Shown here: positions 10,485-19,052 of the stretch, one piece after another
Numbering within the stretch: position 1 is the stretch's first letter
How the letters are laid out: every line of letters starts with the position of its first letter
Source: Streptomyces canus
Lineage (GTDB): Bacteria; Actinomycetota; Actinomycetes; Streptomycetales; Streptomycetaceae
DNA length: 64,000 nucleotides
Assembly: GCF_030816965.1 (NCBI RefSeq)
Contig: NZ_JAUSYQ010000002.1
Coordinates: 10,406,001 to 10,470,000, forward strand
Reading direction: 5' to 3'
Notes under the pieces: generated by a model
What the model saw: the letters and a program-made list of their open reading frames with translations, nothing else
What the model was told of the DNA's origin: nothing
The model's database searches: none
Program-made: the position numbers and the translations under genes

Positions 10485-11197
10485 ACGACTCGACCGAACA
10501 CCCGCTGCACGAAACGTCGTTGCACGACGCCCTGCACGCCCAGGTCCGGGGGAGCGGCGGTGACGCCGCCGGAGCCCATCTGGTCGGCCTGGCCGACGGC
10601 GCGTTGCGGATCGCCCGGCGGCGGCAGCGGCTGGCCCGTGCCGGTGTCGGCGTCGTCGCCGCCGTCGCGGTCGCCACCGCCTGGGTGGCCGTCGCGGACG
10701 GCGCGACCCTGCGCGCCCACGTACGTCAGCCCGCCGCGGGGGGCGACACCACGAACACCGGGAAGGCGGCCCTGATCTCCTTCCTGCCGGTCACCTCGTC
10801 CAACGAACACGCCTGCGCCCAGGGCAGCGGCGGCTACCCCGTGCCCGCGAGCGCGACCCACCCGGAGTTCTGCGTCCAGGCCGACCGGGCCAGAGGCATG
10901 ACCGACGTCCAGGTCGCCTCCGCGAAGGCCGACAAGAGCGGTGCCGACGGCACCTGGCGGGTCGAGGTGACCCTCGACTCCGCCGACCGGACCCGTTTCG
11001 CCGCCCTCACCGGCTCCATCGCGTCGGCCCCGGCCCCACGCAACGAAATCGCCATCGTCATCGACGGCAAGCTCTGGGGGACCCCCTTCGTGACCTCGTC
11101 GATCACCGACGGCCGTATCGAGGTCGTCGGGTCCTACGTCGGAGACCTCACCGGCGCCACCGCCCACGACCTCGCCCACCGGCTGGACCCGAACTGA
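10481..11197 (+). CDS. Membrane-anchored protein with SecD-head-like extracytoplasmic domain, coupled to the sigma factor
   Basis: ATG 10481 overlaps the sigma stop and has GGAAGGGG 11 bases upstream. The product (238 residues) has a short cytoplasmic part (ADGALRIARRRQRLARAG), one membrane helix (VGVVAAVAVATAWVAVA) and an exported domain. The end of that domain (NEIAIVIDGKLWGTPFV, then GRIEVVGSYVGDLTGATAHD) matches the P1 head subdomain motif of SecD proteins (IAIVLDGxVxSAPxVxxxI). Coupling to an ECF-type sigma suggests an anti-sigma or sensor role, but no zinc-binding anti-sigma motif is visible. Confidence 0.8.
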   Translation: MNDSTEHPLHETSLHDALHAQVRGSGGDAAGAHLVGLADGALRIARRRQRLARAGVGVVAAVAVATAWVAVADGATLRAHVRQPAAGGDTTNTGKAALISFLPVTSSNEHACAQGSGGYPVPASATHPEFCVQADRARGMTDVQVASAKADKSGADGTWRVEVTLDSADRTRFAALTGSIASAPAPRNEIAIVIDGKLWGTPFVTSSITDGRIEVVGSYVGDLTGATAHDLAHRLDPN

Positions 11198-11341
11198 CAG
11201 CCGGTGCAGGTCACTGAGCCAGGCCCGCTCCACTGGCCGTTCTCTCCTGGCCGCCCTTCCTCGTCCTGGAACGGCTGGGCGGTCAAGCCGTCGATGACAG
11301 ACAGCTGCTCGTCAGAGTCTCCGGACCGGTGCTGAGGCGGC

Positions 11342-11982
11342 ATGGGCGAAGCCTGGCTTCGAGACTCCGGCCGGACCGCGGTCCTGAGATACGCGCAGGG
11401 TGGTGGGCTGACCGACGCCGAGAGGGCCGCGCGCGAGGGGATCCGGCTGCAGGCCGTCGTCTGCTTCGAGGGTGGGGAGACGAACCGCGAGGTCGCCGCC
11501 GCTCTGCGGGTGAGCGAGCGGTCGGTGGAACGGTGGCGCCGGGCCTGGCGCGAGCACGGCGAGGCCGGGGTCCTGTCGCAGGGCTCTCCGGGTCGGTCCC
11601 GGCTCAGCGAAACGCAGATCGCCAGGCTGGAGCGAGAGTTGGAGCGTGGCCCGCTGGTCCATGGCTGGGCGGACCAGCGGTGGACGCTGGCGCGGATCAA
11701 GACGCTGATCGGCCGGCTGTTCCACGTCTCCTGCACCGTCGAGGGCACGTGGCGGTTACTGAAGCGGCATGGCAGCAGCCGGCCAGACGGGCCATCGAGC
11801 GGGACGACGATGCGGTCGAGGTGTGGAAGAAGGAGACCTGGCCGTGGGTAAGAGCACCGCGGCGGAGCGCGGCGCCTGGCTCTGCTTCGAGTTGCGCCGT
11901 GAGGCGCTGTGTTTCGTGTGGAGGTGAGAGACCTTCGCCGCTGACCTGTCGTAGCAGGGAGGTGGAGCTGGGGGCAGTCTGA
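11342..11982 (+). pseudogene. IS630-family transposase, frameshifted and truncated
   Basis: The N-terminal DNA-binding part is intact (GGETNREVAAALRVSERSVE, then RWRRAWREHG) and continues through LLKRHG near 11770. The reading then shifts frame by one, where WSWQQPARRAIERDDDAVEV and KKETWP continue the IS630 pattern. The catalytic DDE half that should follow is missing; after about 11880 only unrelated sequence remains. Confidence 0.75.
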
Positions 11983-12049
11983 TCCGGGTGATGCCGGGGA
12001 GGGCGGGAGCGGCCGTGACAAAGCCGGGACGTGCCAGTACTGCCAGATG

Positions 12050-13020
12050 GTGCGGGTTCGGTGAGCGGGACGGAGAGGAGTACGCGAGGAACCGGCGTCT
12101 TTACGTCTCTTAATGACTACACCGGCTCGAACCTGGTGGATCTGGGCCGGAAGCGGTGCGCACTCACCGCCGTTGGCGGTGGGAACTCCCTGGCCGGTAT
12201 TTCGAACCGTCCGGGAGGCCACGAGGAAGGACTACGGCGTACTCGTGGCGATGCCGCAGGGACACAGCTGGGCTCCTACTTCGACGAGCGAAACACAGTG
12301 AACACGGGAACCATCCGGTCTCAACTCCCCGGTGGCGGCCTGCCAGTTCGCCATCGGGGATAGGTGCGTCGACCGCCGAACGGGCCAGGTGGGGCGGAGC
12401 CGCCCTAGTACTCCGAGCAGGGAGAGCCCGGAGCATGAGGAGGGCGGCAGCGGGATCGAGAAGCGAAGAACGCTGCAATGCCGAAAGACGCACCGCCGAA
12501 CGGCGGTGCTACGCCGGACGCAGACCCTGTTGGTCCGCGTCAGCGGGCATCGGAGATGCAGGCCAAGCTTCACCGTTGCTCGGCGGCTGACCCTGGCCGC
12601 CGGTTCGGCGATCTGTTCAACTTCGTGCACGATCCGGCGACGCTGCTTGTGGCGTTCGACCGGGTCGCCGACAACCGGGGAGCCAACACTCCCGGCGTCG
12701 ACGGCCTCAGCGCCGCCGACGTCGAGGAAAGGATCGGCATCCCCGGATTCCTGAATGCCCTTCGTGCCCCGCTCAAACGGGGCACGTTCCGGCCGCTACC
12801 GGTGCGGGAGCGCACGATGCCAAGCCGGGCGGGTCAGGAAAGGTGAGGCGGCTGGGGATCCCAGTGATCGCCGACCGGGTTGTTCAGGCCGCGCTGAAGC
12901 TGGTGCTGGAACCGATCTTCGAGGCCGACTTCAAGCCGGTCTCCTACGGGTTCCGGCCCAAGCGGCGGCCCAAGGACGCGATTGCCGAGAGCCGTTTCTA
13001 TGAATCGTCGCAGTTCAGAG
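12050..13020 (+). mobile_element. Truncated bacterial group II intron
   Basis: From GTGCGGGTTCGGTGAGCGGG at 12050 the sequence has the look of a group II intron 5' region: structured GC-rich segments, GTGAACACGGGAACC at 12298-12312 and the characteristic CCGAGCAGGGAGAGCCCGGA block before the reverse-transcriptase frame. The coding part stops abruptly near 13020, and domains V and VI are missing, so it cannot splice as it stands. Confidence 0.7.
12478..13020 (+). pseudogene. ltrA: Group II intron reverse transcriptase/maturase, N-terminal fragment
   Basis: The first frame (ATG 12478) reads MQAKLHRCSAADPGRRFGDL, then NFVHDPATLLVAFDRVA and NTPGVDG, classic LtrA N-terminus. At about 12840 the frame shifts by one and continues VRRLGIPVIADRVVQAALKL, then EPIFEADFKPVSYGFRPKRR. 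Similarity ends at about 13010, before the catalytic YADD motif, so no polymerase active site remains. Confidence 0.85.
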
Positions 13021-13049
13021 CCGATAGCCGAGCTCCTGCGGCCGGCAAA

Positions 13050-13180
13050 CTGGACGAGCGCACGAGACCGCCGACCCCGTCCACCTGATGCGCGTCTTCG
13101 GGGTCGCACCCGACAGCGCGATGAAGTACGTCAGGACCGCCCACCCGCACCGCTTCATCAAGGACCCCACCCAGGCGTGA
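13050..13180 (+). pseudogene. C-terminal tail of an integrase-like protein
   Basis: One frame reads ETADPVHLMRVFGVAPDSAM followed by KYVRTAHPHRF and stops at TGA 13178. This resembles the last residues of phage-type tyrosine recombinase-like proteins common in Streptomyces mobile elements. Only the tail is left, joined directly to the truncated intron. Confidence 0.45.
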
Positions 13181-13377
13181 CGAGCTGGCTGGTTCGCGGC
13201 CCCGCTTGTCTGCCGTGCGGCATCGATCGTGCGGCCGGGGAAGTCGCAGAGTTCGTCACGGACGTGGGCGAACTCCGTGGCCAGCCGGGGCGGCATCCGC
13301 ACTCCGGCCTTGAAGTCCTCGTACTGATCGAGGAAGTGCTCCAGCCGGGCCACCTGTTGTTCGTTCTCGACCTCCAT
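13181..13377 (-). CDS. Short hypothetical protein, doubtful
   Basis: From ATG 13377 the minus strand reads MEVENEQQVARLEHFLDQYE, then FKAGVRMPPRLATEF and HVRDELCDFPG, a compositionally normal helical protein. It runs into the integrase remnant on its C-terminal side (formal stop at 13015), so its own end is probably lost. No convincing ribosome binding site and no recognised family. It is divergent from the peptide/ATP-grasp pair, which is the only reason to keep it. Confidence 0.3.
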
Positions 13378-13583
13378 GCGGAAGCCGGAGGCCGAGCTGC
13401 CCAATGGTGGAGTCGGGTATGGGAACTGTCCGAATGGGCCGGGGACTCCTCGTCCGGTTCCTCGAAGACCTCGGCCGCCGAGAGCACCTCAACCGAGATC
13501 ACGACGGGCCCAACGAGCACGGATGGCCCATCGGTGGTTTCGTAGAAGTAAGCGAAGTCGACTACCGATCCGAGGTGGGCACG

Positions 13584-13841
13584 ATGCCTGACTTCAAGCT
13601 AGGCGATCCGCTGGATGAGTACACGGAGGACGTCATCAAGATGCCGCCCCCGGTCGTTTTCCGTGCACAGCCCGATAGCTATGTGCTCCTGAAGACCCCT
13701 GAGCAGCTGCGGGCTTGGGAGCAAGCGGTTCGGCAGACCACAGGGCTTGAGATCGTTGCCGAGAATCTCGCAGGTGTGGCCTCCGAAACCGGGTGCTCGT
13801 ATGGCGAGGCGAGCCACAGCGACGACTGCGGCCTGGCGTGA
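13584..13841 (+). CDS. Small peptide gene overlapping an ATP-grasp gene, possible RiPP precursor
   Basis: ATG 13584 has a good ribosome binding site (GAGGTGG, 5 bases away) and encodes 85 residues, starting MPDFKLGDPLDEYTEDVIKM. An upstream in-frame extension to 13404 lacks a comparable site. The middle (LLKTPEQLRAWEQAVRQTTG) is leader-like and helical. The last 19 residues (SETGCSYGEASHSDDCGLA) are rich in Ser/Thr, Glu/Asp and contain two Cys, the composition expected of a core peptide cross-linked by an ATP-grasp ligase (graspetide: side-chain esters or amides between Ser/Thr/Lys and Asp/Glu). Its stop overlaps the start of the ATP-grasp gene (GTGA 13838-13841). The precursor role is inferred; I cannot match it to a described precursor group. 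Confidence 0.6.
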   Translation: MPDFKLGDPLDEYTEDVIKMPPPVVFRAQPDSYVLLKTPEQLRAWEQAVRQTTGLEIVAENLAGVASETGCSYGEASHSDDCGLA

Positions 13842-14809
13842 TACTGGCTGTCTCGGTCCGCGACGACCTCCACGCCCTCGCTGTGCAGCATGCGGTACGC
13901 AGCCGGGGAAAGCGCGATTTCCACATTGTGGAGAGCGACACCATCGCCGGCAGGCCGTCGCTGTCCTGGTACTCGCACAGCGACGAAGGTGCCAATGGAA
14001 AACAGACCGCGACCCTCCTGACCTCCGAGGGCGTCGCTGTCGCGCCTGAGGAGGCTGCTGTCTTGTGGTGGCGGCGCCCCAGGGCCGATCAGGAGATCGC
14101 CGCGCACGCGGGCAACACCCATGAGCGCAGCCTCGTGAACAACGACTGTCGCGGTGCTCTCGGCGGTATCCTTGCCGCCGCTTTTGACGGCCAGTGGATC
14201 TCGCCACCCGAGGCGACCGATCGGGCTGCCGACAAGGTGTACCAACTCGCGGTGGCGCGGGAGGTCGGCTTCCGAGTACCACGCACCCTGATCTCGCAGT
14301 CTCGAGCGGACGTCATAGCCTTTACACGGCAGGTCGGGCGAACCATCGTCAAACCGGTTGTCGGTGCCCGCGGACCGTCCCTCTGGACACGTTGGGTCGA
14401 CGACCCCGAATCGATCCCGGCGCCGTCGTTCGAGGTGTGTCCCGCCACTTACCAGGAGTACATCGAAGGCTGTCGGCACGTCAGGCTCAACTGCTTCGGC
14501 GAGCGAATGTATGCTGCGCTCATCGAGACGGAAGAACTCGACTGGCGGCCTGACCTCCAAGTACCCATATCACCCTGGCCCGTTCCCGAGGACGTCCACC
14601 GTCAGGTGGCCACTGTCCTGCGCCGACTGGGGCTACGTATGGGCGTCGTCGATCTAAAGCTCACGCCGGACGGGCAGCCGGTATGGCTCGAGGTGAACCC
14701 ACAGGGCCAGTTCCTGTTCCTGGAGCCACTCACGGACGAGCCACTGACCGAGCACTTCGCTGACTTCCTGCTCTCCGCCGCTGGCACATTGCGCAGCGCA
14801 GAGAATTGA
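13838..14809 (+). CDS. ATP-grasp enzyme (RimK/MvdD-like), candidate peptide macrocyclase
   Basis: GTG 13838 overlaps the peptide gene stop. The 323-residue product has an N-terminal preATP-grasp domain (VILAVSVRDDLHALAVQHAV, then VLWWRRPR) and the nucleotide-binding ATP-grasp fold: ADKVYQLAVAREVGFRVPRT, IVKPVVGARGPS, TYQEYIEGCRHVRLNCFGER and the metal-binding end GVVDLKLTPDGQPVWLEVNP. The WLEVNPQGQ motif supplies the Mg2+-binding Glu/Asn. This is the layout of MvdC/MvdD-type graspetide ligases. The tight overlap with a short peptide gene supports that role. No transporter or protease gene is adjacent, so processing would rely on functions elsewhere. Confidence 0.85.
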   Translation: MILAVSVRDDLHALAVQHAVRSRGKRDFHIVESDTIAGRPSLSWYSHSDEGANGKQTATLLTSEGVAVAPEEAAVLWWRRPRADQEIAAHAGNTHERSLVNNDCRGALGGILAAAFDGQWISPPEATDRAADKVYQLAVAREVGFRVPRTLISQSRADVIAFTRQVGRTIVKPVVGARGPSLWTRWVDDPESIPAPSFEVCPATYQEYIEGCRHVRLNCFGERMYAALIETEELDWRPDLQVPISPWPVPEDVHRQVATVLRRLGLRMGVVDLKLTPDGQPVWLEVNPQGQFLFLEPLTDEPLTEHFADFLLSAAGTLRSAEN

Positions 14810-14921
14810 GTCCGATGAAGGGCCCGGCCATCGACTACAGGGGAAGGCCAGCGAGAGCTAATTTTGCTGCAGCCCGGTGAACGTTCCCGGTCACAGCACA
14901 AGCCGCGGGCCGGAACGTGAC

Positions 14922-14954
14922 GGAGCCCGGGAGCATGTCCAGCTCCCGGGCTCC
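14922..14954. terminator. Perfect 13-bp hairpin between convergent units
   Basis: GGAGCCCGGGAGC (14922-14934), a 7-base loop, then the exact complement (14942-14954). It lies 112 bp after the ATP-grasp stop and just beyond the end of the minus-strand RNA genes, so it can terminate both converging transcripts. There is no long T tract, as usual in Streptomyces. Confidence 0.7.
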
Positions 14955-14959
14955 AGCTT

Positions 14960-15121
14960 GCCGCCCATTTGCGCACACCGGCGGCGTTTAAGAACCGCGG
15001 GTCATGTTGAGATCGACGTGTTCTGCCTTTGAACTACAGCGCCACGAGAGAGGCGCCGAGGGGACTTGAACCCCCATCCGTCGATGTTCGCCCACGCTCG
15101 GTCGATCCGGTGTTCGGCGGC
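14960..15121 (-). ncRNA. tRNA-like RNA with permuted arms, copy 2
   Basis: Read on the minus strand from 15121: an outer helix strand (GCCGCC 15121-15116, CACCGG 15112-15107, GAGCGTGGG 15099-15091), anticodon-stem 3' strand CGACG (15083-15079), T-arm GGGGG-TTCAAGT-CCCCT (15075-15059), acceptor 3' strand CGGCGCC (15058-15052), 8-base loop, acceptor 5' strand GGCGCTG (15043-15037), D-arm GTTC-AAAGGCA-GAAC (15034-15020), anticodon-stem 5' strand CGTCG (15018-15014) and loop ATCTCAA (15013-15007). It then closes with CCCGCGGTTC (15001-14992), CCGGTG (14981-14976) and GGCGGC (14965-14960), which pair with the outer strands. All 7 acceptor pairs (one G.U) and all 5 anticodon-stem pairs form only in this permuted order. 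It is either a permuted tRNA gene (CUC in the anticodon position) or a Y-RNA-like tRNA mimic. Confidence 0.7.
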
Positions 15122-15135
15122 GAATACTGAGACTG

Positions 15136-15268
15136 GAGCGAGAATCTGAGTTTCACGGGGCCGCCTCTGCCAGGCTTGGGCCACCCCCGCACGTGGTGCG
15201 GGGAGAGGGATTCGAACCCCCAACTGACACCCCTTCATCAGCTTCAACATCAGTTTCAGCTTGCGCTC
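15136..15268 (-). ncRNA. tRNA-like RNA with permuted arms, copy 1
   Basis: Read on the minus strand from 15268: outer strand GAGCG (15268-15264) and CTGA (15259-15256), anticodon-stem 3' strand GGGGT (15233-15229), T-arm GGGGG-TTCGAAT-CCCTC (15221-15205), acceptor 3' strand TCCCCGC (15204-15198), ACCA at 15197-15194 inside a 7-base loop, acceptor 5' strand GCGGGGG (15190-15184), D-arm with GCC/GGC stem and AA..GG loop (15181-15163), anticodon-stem 5' strand GCCCC (15161-15157), loop GTGAAAC (15156-15150), then TCAG (15149-15146) and CGCTC (15140-15136), which pair with the outer strands. Acceptor pairing is 7/7 with one G.U and the anticodon stem 5/5 with one G.U. A normal 5'-to-3' tRNA cannot be drawn. 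Loop position 34-36 would be GAA and the discriminator A. It lies on the same strand just behind the 15310-16041 gene. Confidence 0.7.
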
Positions 15269-15274
15269 ATCGCG

Positions 15275-15299
15275 CACCCTCCGCTCGCGACGGAGGGCG
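15275..15299 (-). terminator. 9-bp hairpin behind the 15310-16041 gene
   Basis: On the minus strand CGCCCTCCG (15299-15291), loop TCGCGAG, CGGAGGGTG (15283-15275), nine pairs with one G.U. It sits 11 bases after the stop of the upstream gene and 7 bases before the first tRNA-like RNA, so it may end the mRNA or be a processing boundary separating mRNA from the structured RNAs. Confidence 0.5.
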
Positions 15300-15309
15300 T
15301 GTGTGGAGG

Positions 15310-16041
15310 CTACCGGAACAGGTAGCCGAATACCGCGTCGCCTACCCGCTGGTCGGTGACCTCGGTGTTGTTCGCCTCCTCGCGGGCGAACTTGACGGAC
15401 TGCTGGAGCTTCTCAACGCGGTCGAGGAGCTCATTGACCCGCCGGGCGGGCAGCGCGCCGGAGAACTTCACCGTGGTCCAGTAACCGACCGGGACGTCCT
15501 CGTAGTACACCTCGACCTGCGCCGGGTGCTTCTCCGTGGCCTCGGCCTTCACGTGGTTGCGCGGAACCTTCTTCGTGCGGATGGTCCGCACCGGGTCCGT
15601 CTTCCACGAGTCCGTCGAGGGGTCCAGGTTCCAAGACTCGGAGGCGTCGAGCACGGGCAACTTGCGCACGAAGGTGTGCAGGTCGGTGAGTTGCTTCTCC
15701 AGGAACAACAGGTAGGGGACGGGCACCTGGGGCAACAGCACCGTACCGTCGACCACCACGTCCGCGACCGCGGACCGGTTCGCCCAGTCCTTCGTCGCGG
15801 TCACGTCGAAGAGCCGCGTCAGCGTCCCGGCGGTCGCCCGCAGAGCATCCTCGGCCTTGATCTGCACCCGCGTGGACTCGGGCGGCAGCTGCTCGCCCTC
15901 CTCGTCCTTGGGCTGGTAGGTGCGGGAGATGCCGGCCAGCAGGGCGGGCTTCTGCACGTCCTGGTGAGCCTGGGTGAGCTCCTGGAGGGCCTTGGACTTG
16001 ACGCCCTTTTCGACTGCGATGATCTGATTCAGCTTCGGCAC
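15310..16041 (-). CDS. Conserved actinobacterial protein of unknown function next to the tRNA-like RNAs
   Basis: GTG 16041 opens a 243-residue protein (PKLNQIIAVEKGVKSKALQE, then HQDVQKPALLAGISRTYQPK; C-terminal RVEKLQQSVKFAREEAN and GDAVFGYLFR). It is soluble, rich in charged residues, with a C-terminal helical or coiled-coil stretch, and has no catalytic motif I recognise. I recall near-identical proteins from other Streptomyces and from actinophages, always of unknown function. The codon bias is strong and undamaged in an otherwise decayed region, suggesting it is maintained. Two structured tRNA-like RNAs follow on the same strand, so an RNA-binding or RNA-maturation partner is a reasonable guess and no more than that. 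Confidence 0.8.
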   Translation of the reverse strand: MPKLNQIIAVEKGVKSKALQELTQAHQDVQKPALLAGISRTYQPKDEEGEQLPPESTRVQIKAEDALRATAGTLTRLFDVTATKDWANRSAVADVVVDGTVLLPQVPVPYLLFLEKQLTDLHTFVRKLPVLDASESWNLDPSTDSWKTDPVRTIRTKKVPRNHVKAEATEKHPAQVEVYYEDVPVGYWTTVKFSGALPARRVNELLDRVEKLQQSVKFAREEANNTEVTDQRVGDAVFGYLFR

Positions 16042-16361
16042 ACGGTGAACCTAACAACCCCGCGTCCCGCGCACATCCGATTAAACGCCTGCCCCGTCTT
16101 TTCCGCCTGAGAGGGCGGGGCGGCGAGTGTGAGCCCGGACGGGGGCGCGAAGGTCACCAACCGTAAGGAGGCCGCCCGGCCGGCGGCCCGTGCGATGCAT
16201 CGCGAGGCGGAGGGCCACGGCTCCTACCCCACACTCATCGCCATCGCGTCAGTATCTGCCACCGGCTCTCTCACAATGGGGTCCTTGCCGAACTGCCACC
16301 CGTGCGTGTGATGGGCTGCGCCACCACGGGCACGCTCGTGCCGATGTAATTCGACTGGTGG

Positions 16362-16556
16362 TCAGGATTCTGTGCGAGAGGACGCCGTCAGCATGGACGG
16401 ACGTCCGACCCAGGACGCCCTGCCCTGCGGTTGCCACTGGGACTGGGTCTCCTCCACCAGTGCGGCTTGGAGCTTCTTCTGTGGCTTCTTCAGCTGCCCG
16501 GCGCGGTAGCGCTGCGCGGTGCGGGTCGAGACGCCTGCCTCGCGAGCCCACCCGAA
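16362..16556 (-). pseudogene. Telomere terminal-protein (Tpg)-like fragment
   Basis: Directly behind the methyltransferase stop, in the same frame, the minus strand reads GVSTRTAQRYRAGQLKKPQK followed by KLQAALVEETQSQWQPQ. This matches the helix-turn-helix region of Streptomyces terminal protein Tpg as I remember it (GISQRTVQRYxxGQ... TRRWQPR). Neither the N-terminal nor the C-terminal part is present. The rest of the gap, 16042-16361, shows nothing recognisable. Confidence 0.4.
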
Positions 16557-17273
16557 TCAGCAGAACGGTCGGAACTCCTTGAAGTCCGGCGTCGGGCGCG
16601 GATCGGGCAGCCGGTAGGCGCCAATCCGCGGTCGACCGCTGGCCGGGTCGGCGGTCCCGTCGGCCAGAGCGCCCGGTATCGAACGCCACCCCAGATTGGT
16701 CTCGAAGTACGCCACGGCAGCGCCGACCGATGGCCACGAGACATCGTCGAGCAGCACGACGCCGCCAGGTCGGACGATCTCGCCCAGGAAGTGGAGGTCG
16801 ACGAACACGTTGTGGAAGTGGTGGCTGCCGTCGACGAACGCCGCGTCCGCGGCGAAACCCGCGTCGGCCAACCGGGCAAGGAACCGCTGCGATGGTTCGG
16901 TCACCAGCTCAGCGATGTCGTCCAGGCCGGCGCTGCGCAGCAGCTCCCACCCGACACCGTCGTACGCCGTGTACTGGAACGGGTCGATCACCACATGCCG
17001 CGGGTTCCGTGCACCGGTGCACAGCAGCGCCTCACTGATCGCCAGCGCCGAGCTGGCATAGGCGAGCCCGATCTCGACGACCGTGCCGACTCGCTCATCC
17101 ACCAGGAGGTCACGTACCTGATCACAGTCGCGCTCCGGCAGCGTGACGGTGGCGAAGTCCGGAGCGCCATCGGGACTCCGCGGCGGCCCGTGCTCGGTGA
17201 GCTCGCGGCGTACGGAGGCCACTCGAGCCCGCCACTCGCCTGCGACTCCGTCCGGTTGCACGATCGAGTTCAC
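16557..17273 (-). CDS. Class I SAM-dependent methyltransferase
   Basis: The start is GTG 17273, behind AAAAGGAGTG; an upstream extension to 17336 lacks such a site. The 238-residue product has the Rossmann motif I GTVVEIGLAYASSALAISEA, an acidic motif II VVIDPFQ, VDGSHHFHNVFVDLHFLGEI and the post-motif VRPGGVVLLDDVSWPSVG. It belongs to the Methyltransf_24-like group used for small molecules and sugars. It stands alone, so the substrate is unknown. Confidence 0.88.
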   Translation of the reverse strand: MNSIVQPDGVAGEWRARVASVRRELTEHGPPRSPDGAPDFATVTLPERDCDQVRDLLVDERVGTVVEIGLAYASSALAISEALLCTGARNPRHVVIDPFQYTAYDGVGWELLRSAGLDDIAELVTEPSQRFLARLADAGFAADAAFVDGSHHFHNVFVDLHFLGEIVRPGGVVLLDDVSWPSVGAAVAYFETNLGWRSIPGALADGTADPASGRPRIGAYRLPDPRPTPDFKEFRPFC

Positions 17274-17563
17274 CAAGCACACTCCTTTTGGCTGAGGGCA
17301 CGGGACGTGGCCAACTGTGACACTCAGAGCGGCCAACTGAAGGGTTCTGACCGCTCTTCCGTCATGACTACGGCTGAAGACGCGGGCTCGGCGGCCGGTT
17401 GGTGCAGTTGCCAGCTGCCAGACGCAATGACTTCCAGGAGCTGCTGGTGGGATGCCGGGCTTGGCGAACAGTGCGGCGGCCCTGGGCCGGTTCGCCGCGT
17501 GGCCGTCACAGAGCGGGAGGCTGTCTTGTCTCCACTATGGACACTTCCTGATTGGAGAAATAC

Positions 17564-17974
17564 ATGAGCGCTGAGCAGGCACACCTGCCCCCAGGCGTCG
17601 AGGTGATCGCTACCCGGCCGGAGGCGACGGCCGGGATCCCGGCAGGCTCCGAGGCCAGGACCGTCCGGGTCACCCTGTCGCCCGGTGACCCCGGCGCGCC
17701 GCCGCACCGGCACCCCGGACCGATCTTCGGCTACGTGACCCAGGGCGAGATCCTCTTCGAGCTGGAGGGGCAGCCGCCCCGGGTGCTCAAGGCCGGTGAC
17801 GCCGTGTTCGAGCCCGGGGGCGACGTGATCCACTATGTGGGCGCCAACAACCTTCCGGACGCGCAGTCGGAGCTGGTGGTGACCATGTTCGCGCCGCCGG
17901 GTACCCCGGTTCTGACCGTGGTGAGCGCAGAGGAACTGGCCGAACGACGACACCTACGGTTCGCCCAGCCTTGA
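17564..17974 (+). CDS. Cupin-domain protein
   Basis: ATG 17564 (TTGGAGAAA upstream) encodes 136 residues forming a single small cupin: GAPPHRHPGPIFGYVTQGEI carries the H-x-H...E first motif, and EPGGDVIHYVGAN the second motif. Such proteins bind a divalent metal and are often enzymes or sensors of small molecules. A truncated oxidoreductase follows 45 bp downstream. The gap 17274-17563 holds no gene I can support. Confidence 0.88.
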   Translation: MSAEQAHLPPGVEVIATRPEATAGIPAGSEARTVRVTLSPGDPGAPPHRHPGPIFGYVTQGEILFELEGQPPRVLKAGDAVFEPGGDVIHYVGANNLPDAQSELVVTMFAPPGTPVLTVVSAEELAERRHLRFAQP

Positions 17975-18019
17975 TGACCTCCGGTATCGGGGGCCGAGAA
18001 GGAAGTCGCCCTGCTGGAG

Positions 18020-18883
18020 GTGCCCGAACCGTCATCTCCCGGGCCCGGTCAGATCCTGGTCGCGGTTGAGGCGGCCGGGGTCGGCCCGTGGGACGGACTG
18101 CTCAACGGCGCTGGCTGGGACGTGGGGCTGCGCCCACCGGCGGCGCTGGGAGTGGAGGGCGCGGGCAAGGTGCTGGCCGTCGGCGCGGGTGTCACCCGGT
18201 TTGCCGTAGGTGACCGGGTGCTCGCGCACGAGGCCCCGCTGCCCGGGGGAAGCGGCTTCTGGGCCGAACGCGTTCTGATCAACGCGGATCACGCGGCAGC
18301 CTGCCCACCCGGGCTGGACGCCGTGCACGCCGCGGCGCTGCCGGTCAACGGACTCACCGCCTGGCAGGCCCTGGAGAAGCTGGACCTTAGCCAAGGCCAG
18401 CGGCTCCTGATCACCAACGGAGGTGGGGCCACCGGAGCCCTGGCCGTCCAGCTCGCCGCGGCCAAGGGGATCGAGGTGACCGCGACCGCGTCTGCTGCCG
18501 CTGCAGAGCGCCTGCTCGGTCTGGGAGCGAGGGAGGTCGTCGACTACCGCGATGCGAACTGGTCGGCTACGGTACGCGGCGGGTTCGACGCCGCCCTCAT
18601 CGTCGCCACCGGCACGGCGGATGCTGCCCTGCCTTTGGTGCGGGACGGCAGCCGAGTGTGCTCCCTGACCTCGGACGCGCCTGCGGAGGAGCGAGGCATC
18701 ACGAGTTGGGACCTCTACGTCGAGCCCAACGCCGCGCAGCTTGTCCAGTTGGCGGAGCAGGCCGCCGCGGGAACCTTGAAACTCGCCCCGGAATCCCTGC
18801 CGCTGAGCGAGGGACCGGCTGCGTTCGCCCGGGTGGTCACCGGACGGGCCGGCGGTAAGAAGATCGTGCTCACCCCGGCATGA
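18020..18883 (+). CDS. Zinc-independent NAD(P)H:quinone oxidoreductase-like protein, start uncertain
   Basis: The product shows the medium-chain reductase pattern: PGQILVAVEAAGVGPWD, GVEGAGKVLAVGAGVTRFAV, the dinucleotide-binding ITNGGGATGALAVQLAAAKG and a C-terminal GPAAFARVVTGRAGGKKIV. It lacks the catalytic Cys and the structural zinc Cys cluster, as in quinone oxidoreductases. The frame is closed by two TGA codons just upstream (near 17972), and GTG 18020 falls inside the usual LLEVPEP motif. About 20 N-terminal residues are therefore missing, or translation begins at an atypical codon. Confidence 0.75.
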   Translation: MPEPSSPGPGQILVAVEAAGVGPWDGLLNGAGWDVGLRPPAALGVEGAGKVLAVGAGVTRFAVGDRVLAHEAPLPGGSGFWAERVLINADHAAACPPGLDAVHAAALPVNGLTAWQALEKLDLSQGQRLLITNGGGATGALAVQLAAAKGIEVTATASAAAAERLLGLGAREVVDYRDANWSATVRGGFDAALIVATGTADAALPLVRDGSRVCSLTSDAPAEERGITSWDLYVEPNAAQLVQLAEQAAAGTLKLAPESLPLSEGPAAFARVVTGRAGGKKIVLTPA

Positions 18884-19052
18884 CCCGACCGGGCACCGCC
18901 CGAACCCGATGCTGGGCACGATGCGCGTCAGGCGCGAGTAGCTCCTCAGGATGCACAGCGCGGTGAACGCGCCTCGGCTAGCTTGATCTTTAACGTCAAT
19001 GCCTTTGACCTTGGGCTGAGTTGGCAGTCCAACGAATACCAGGGGTGGTGTT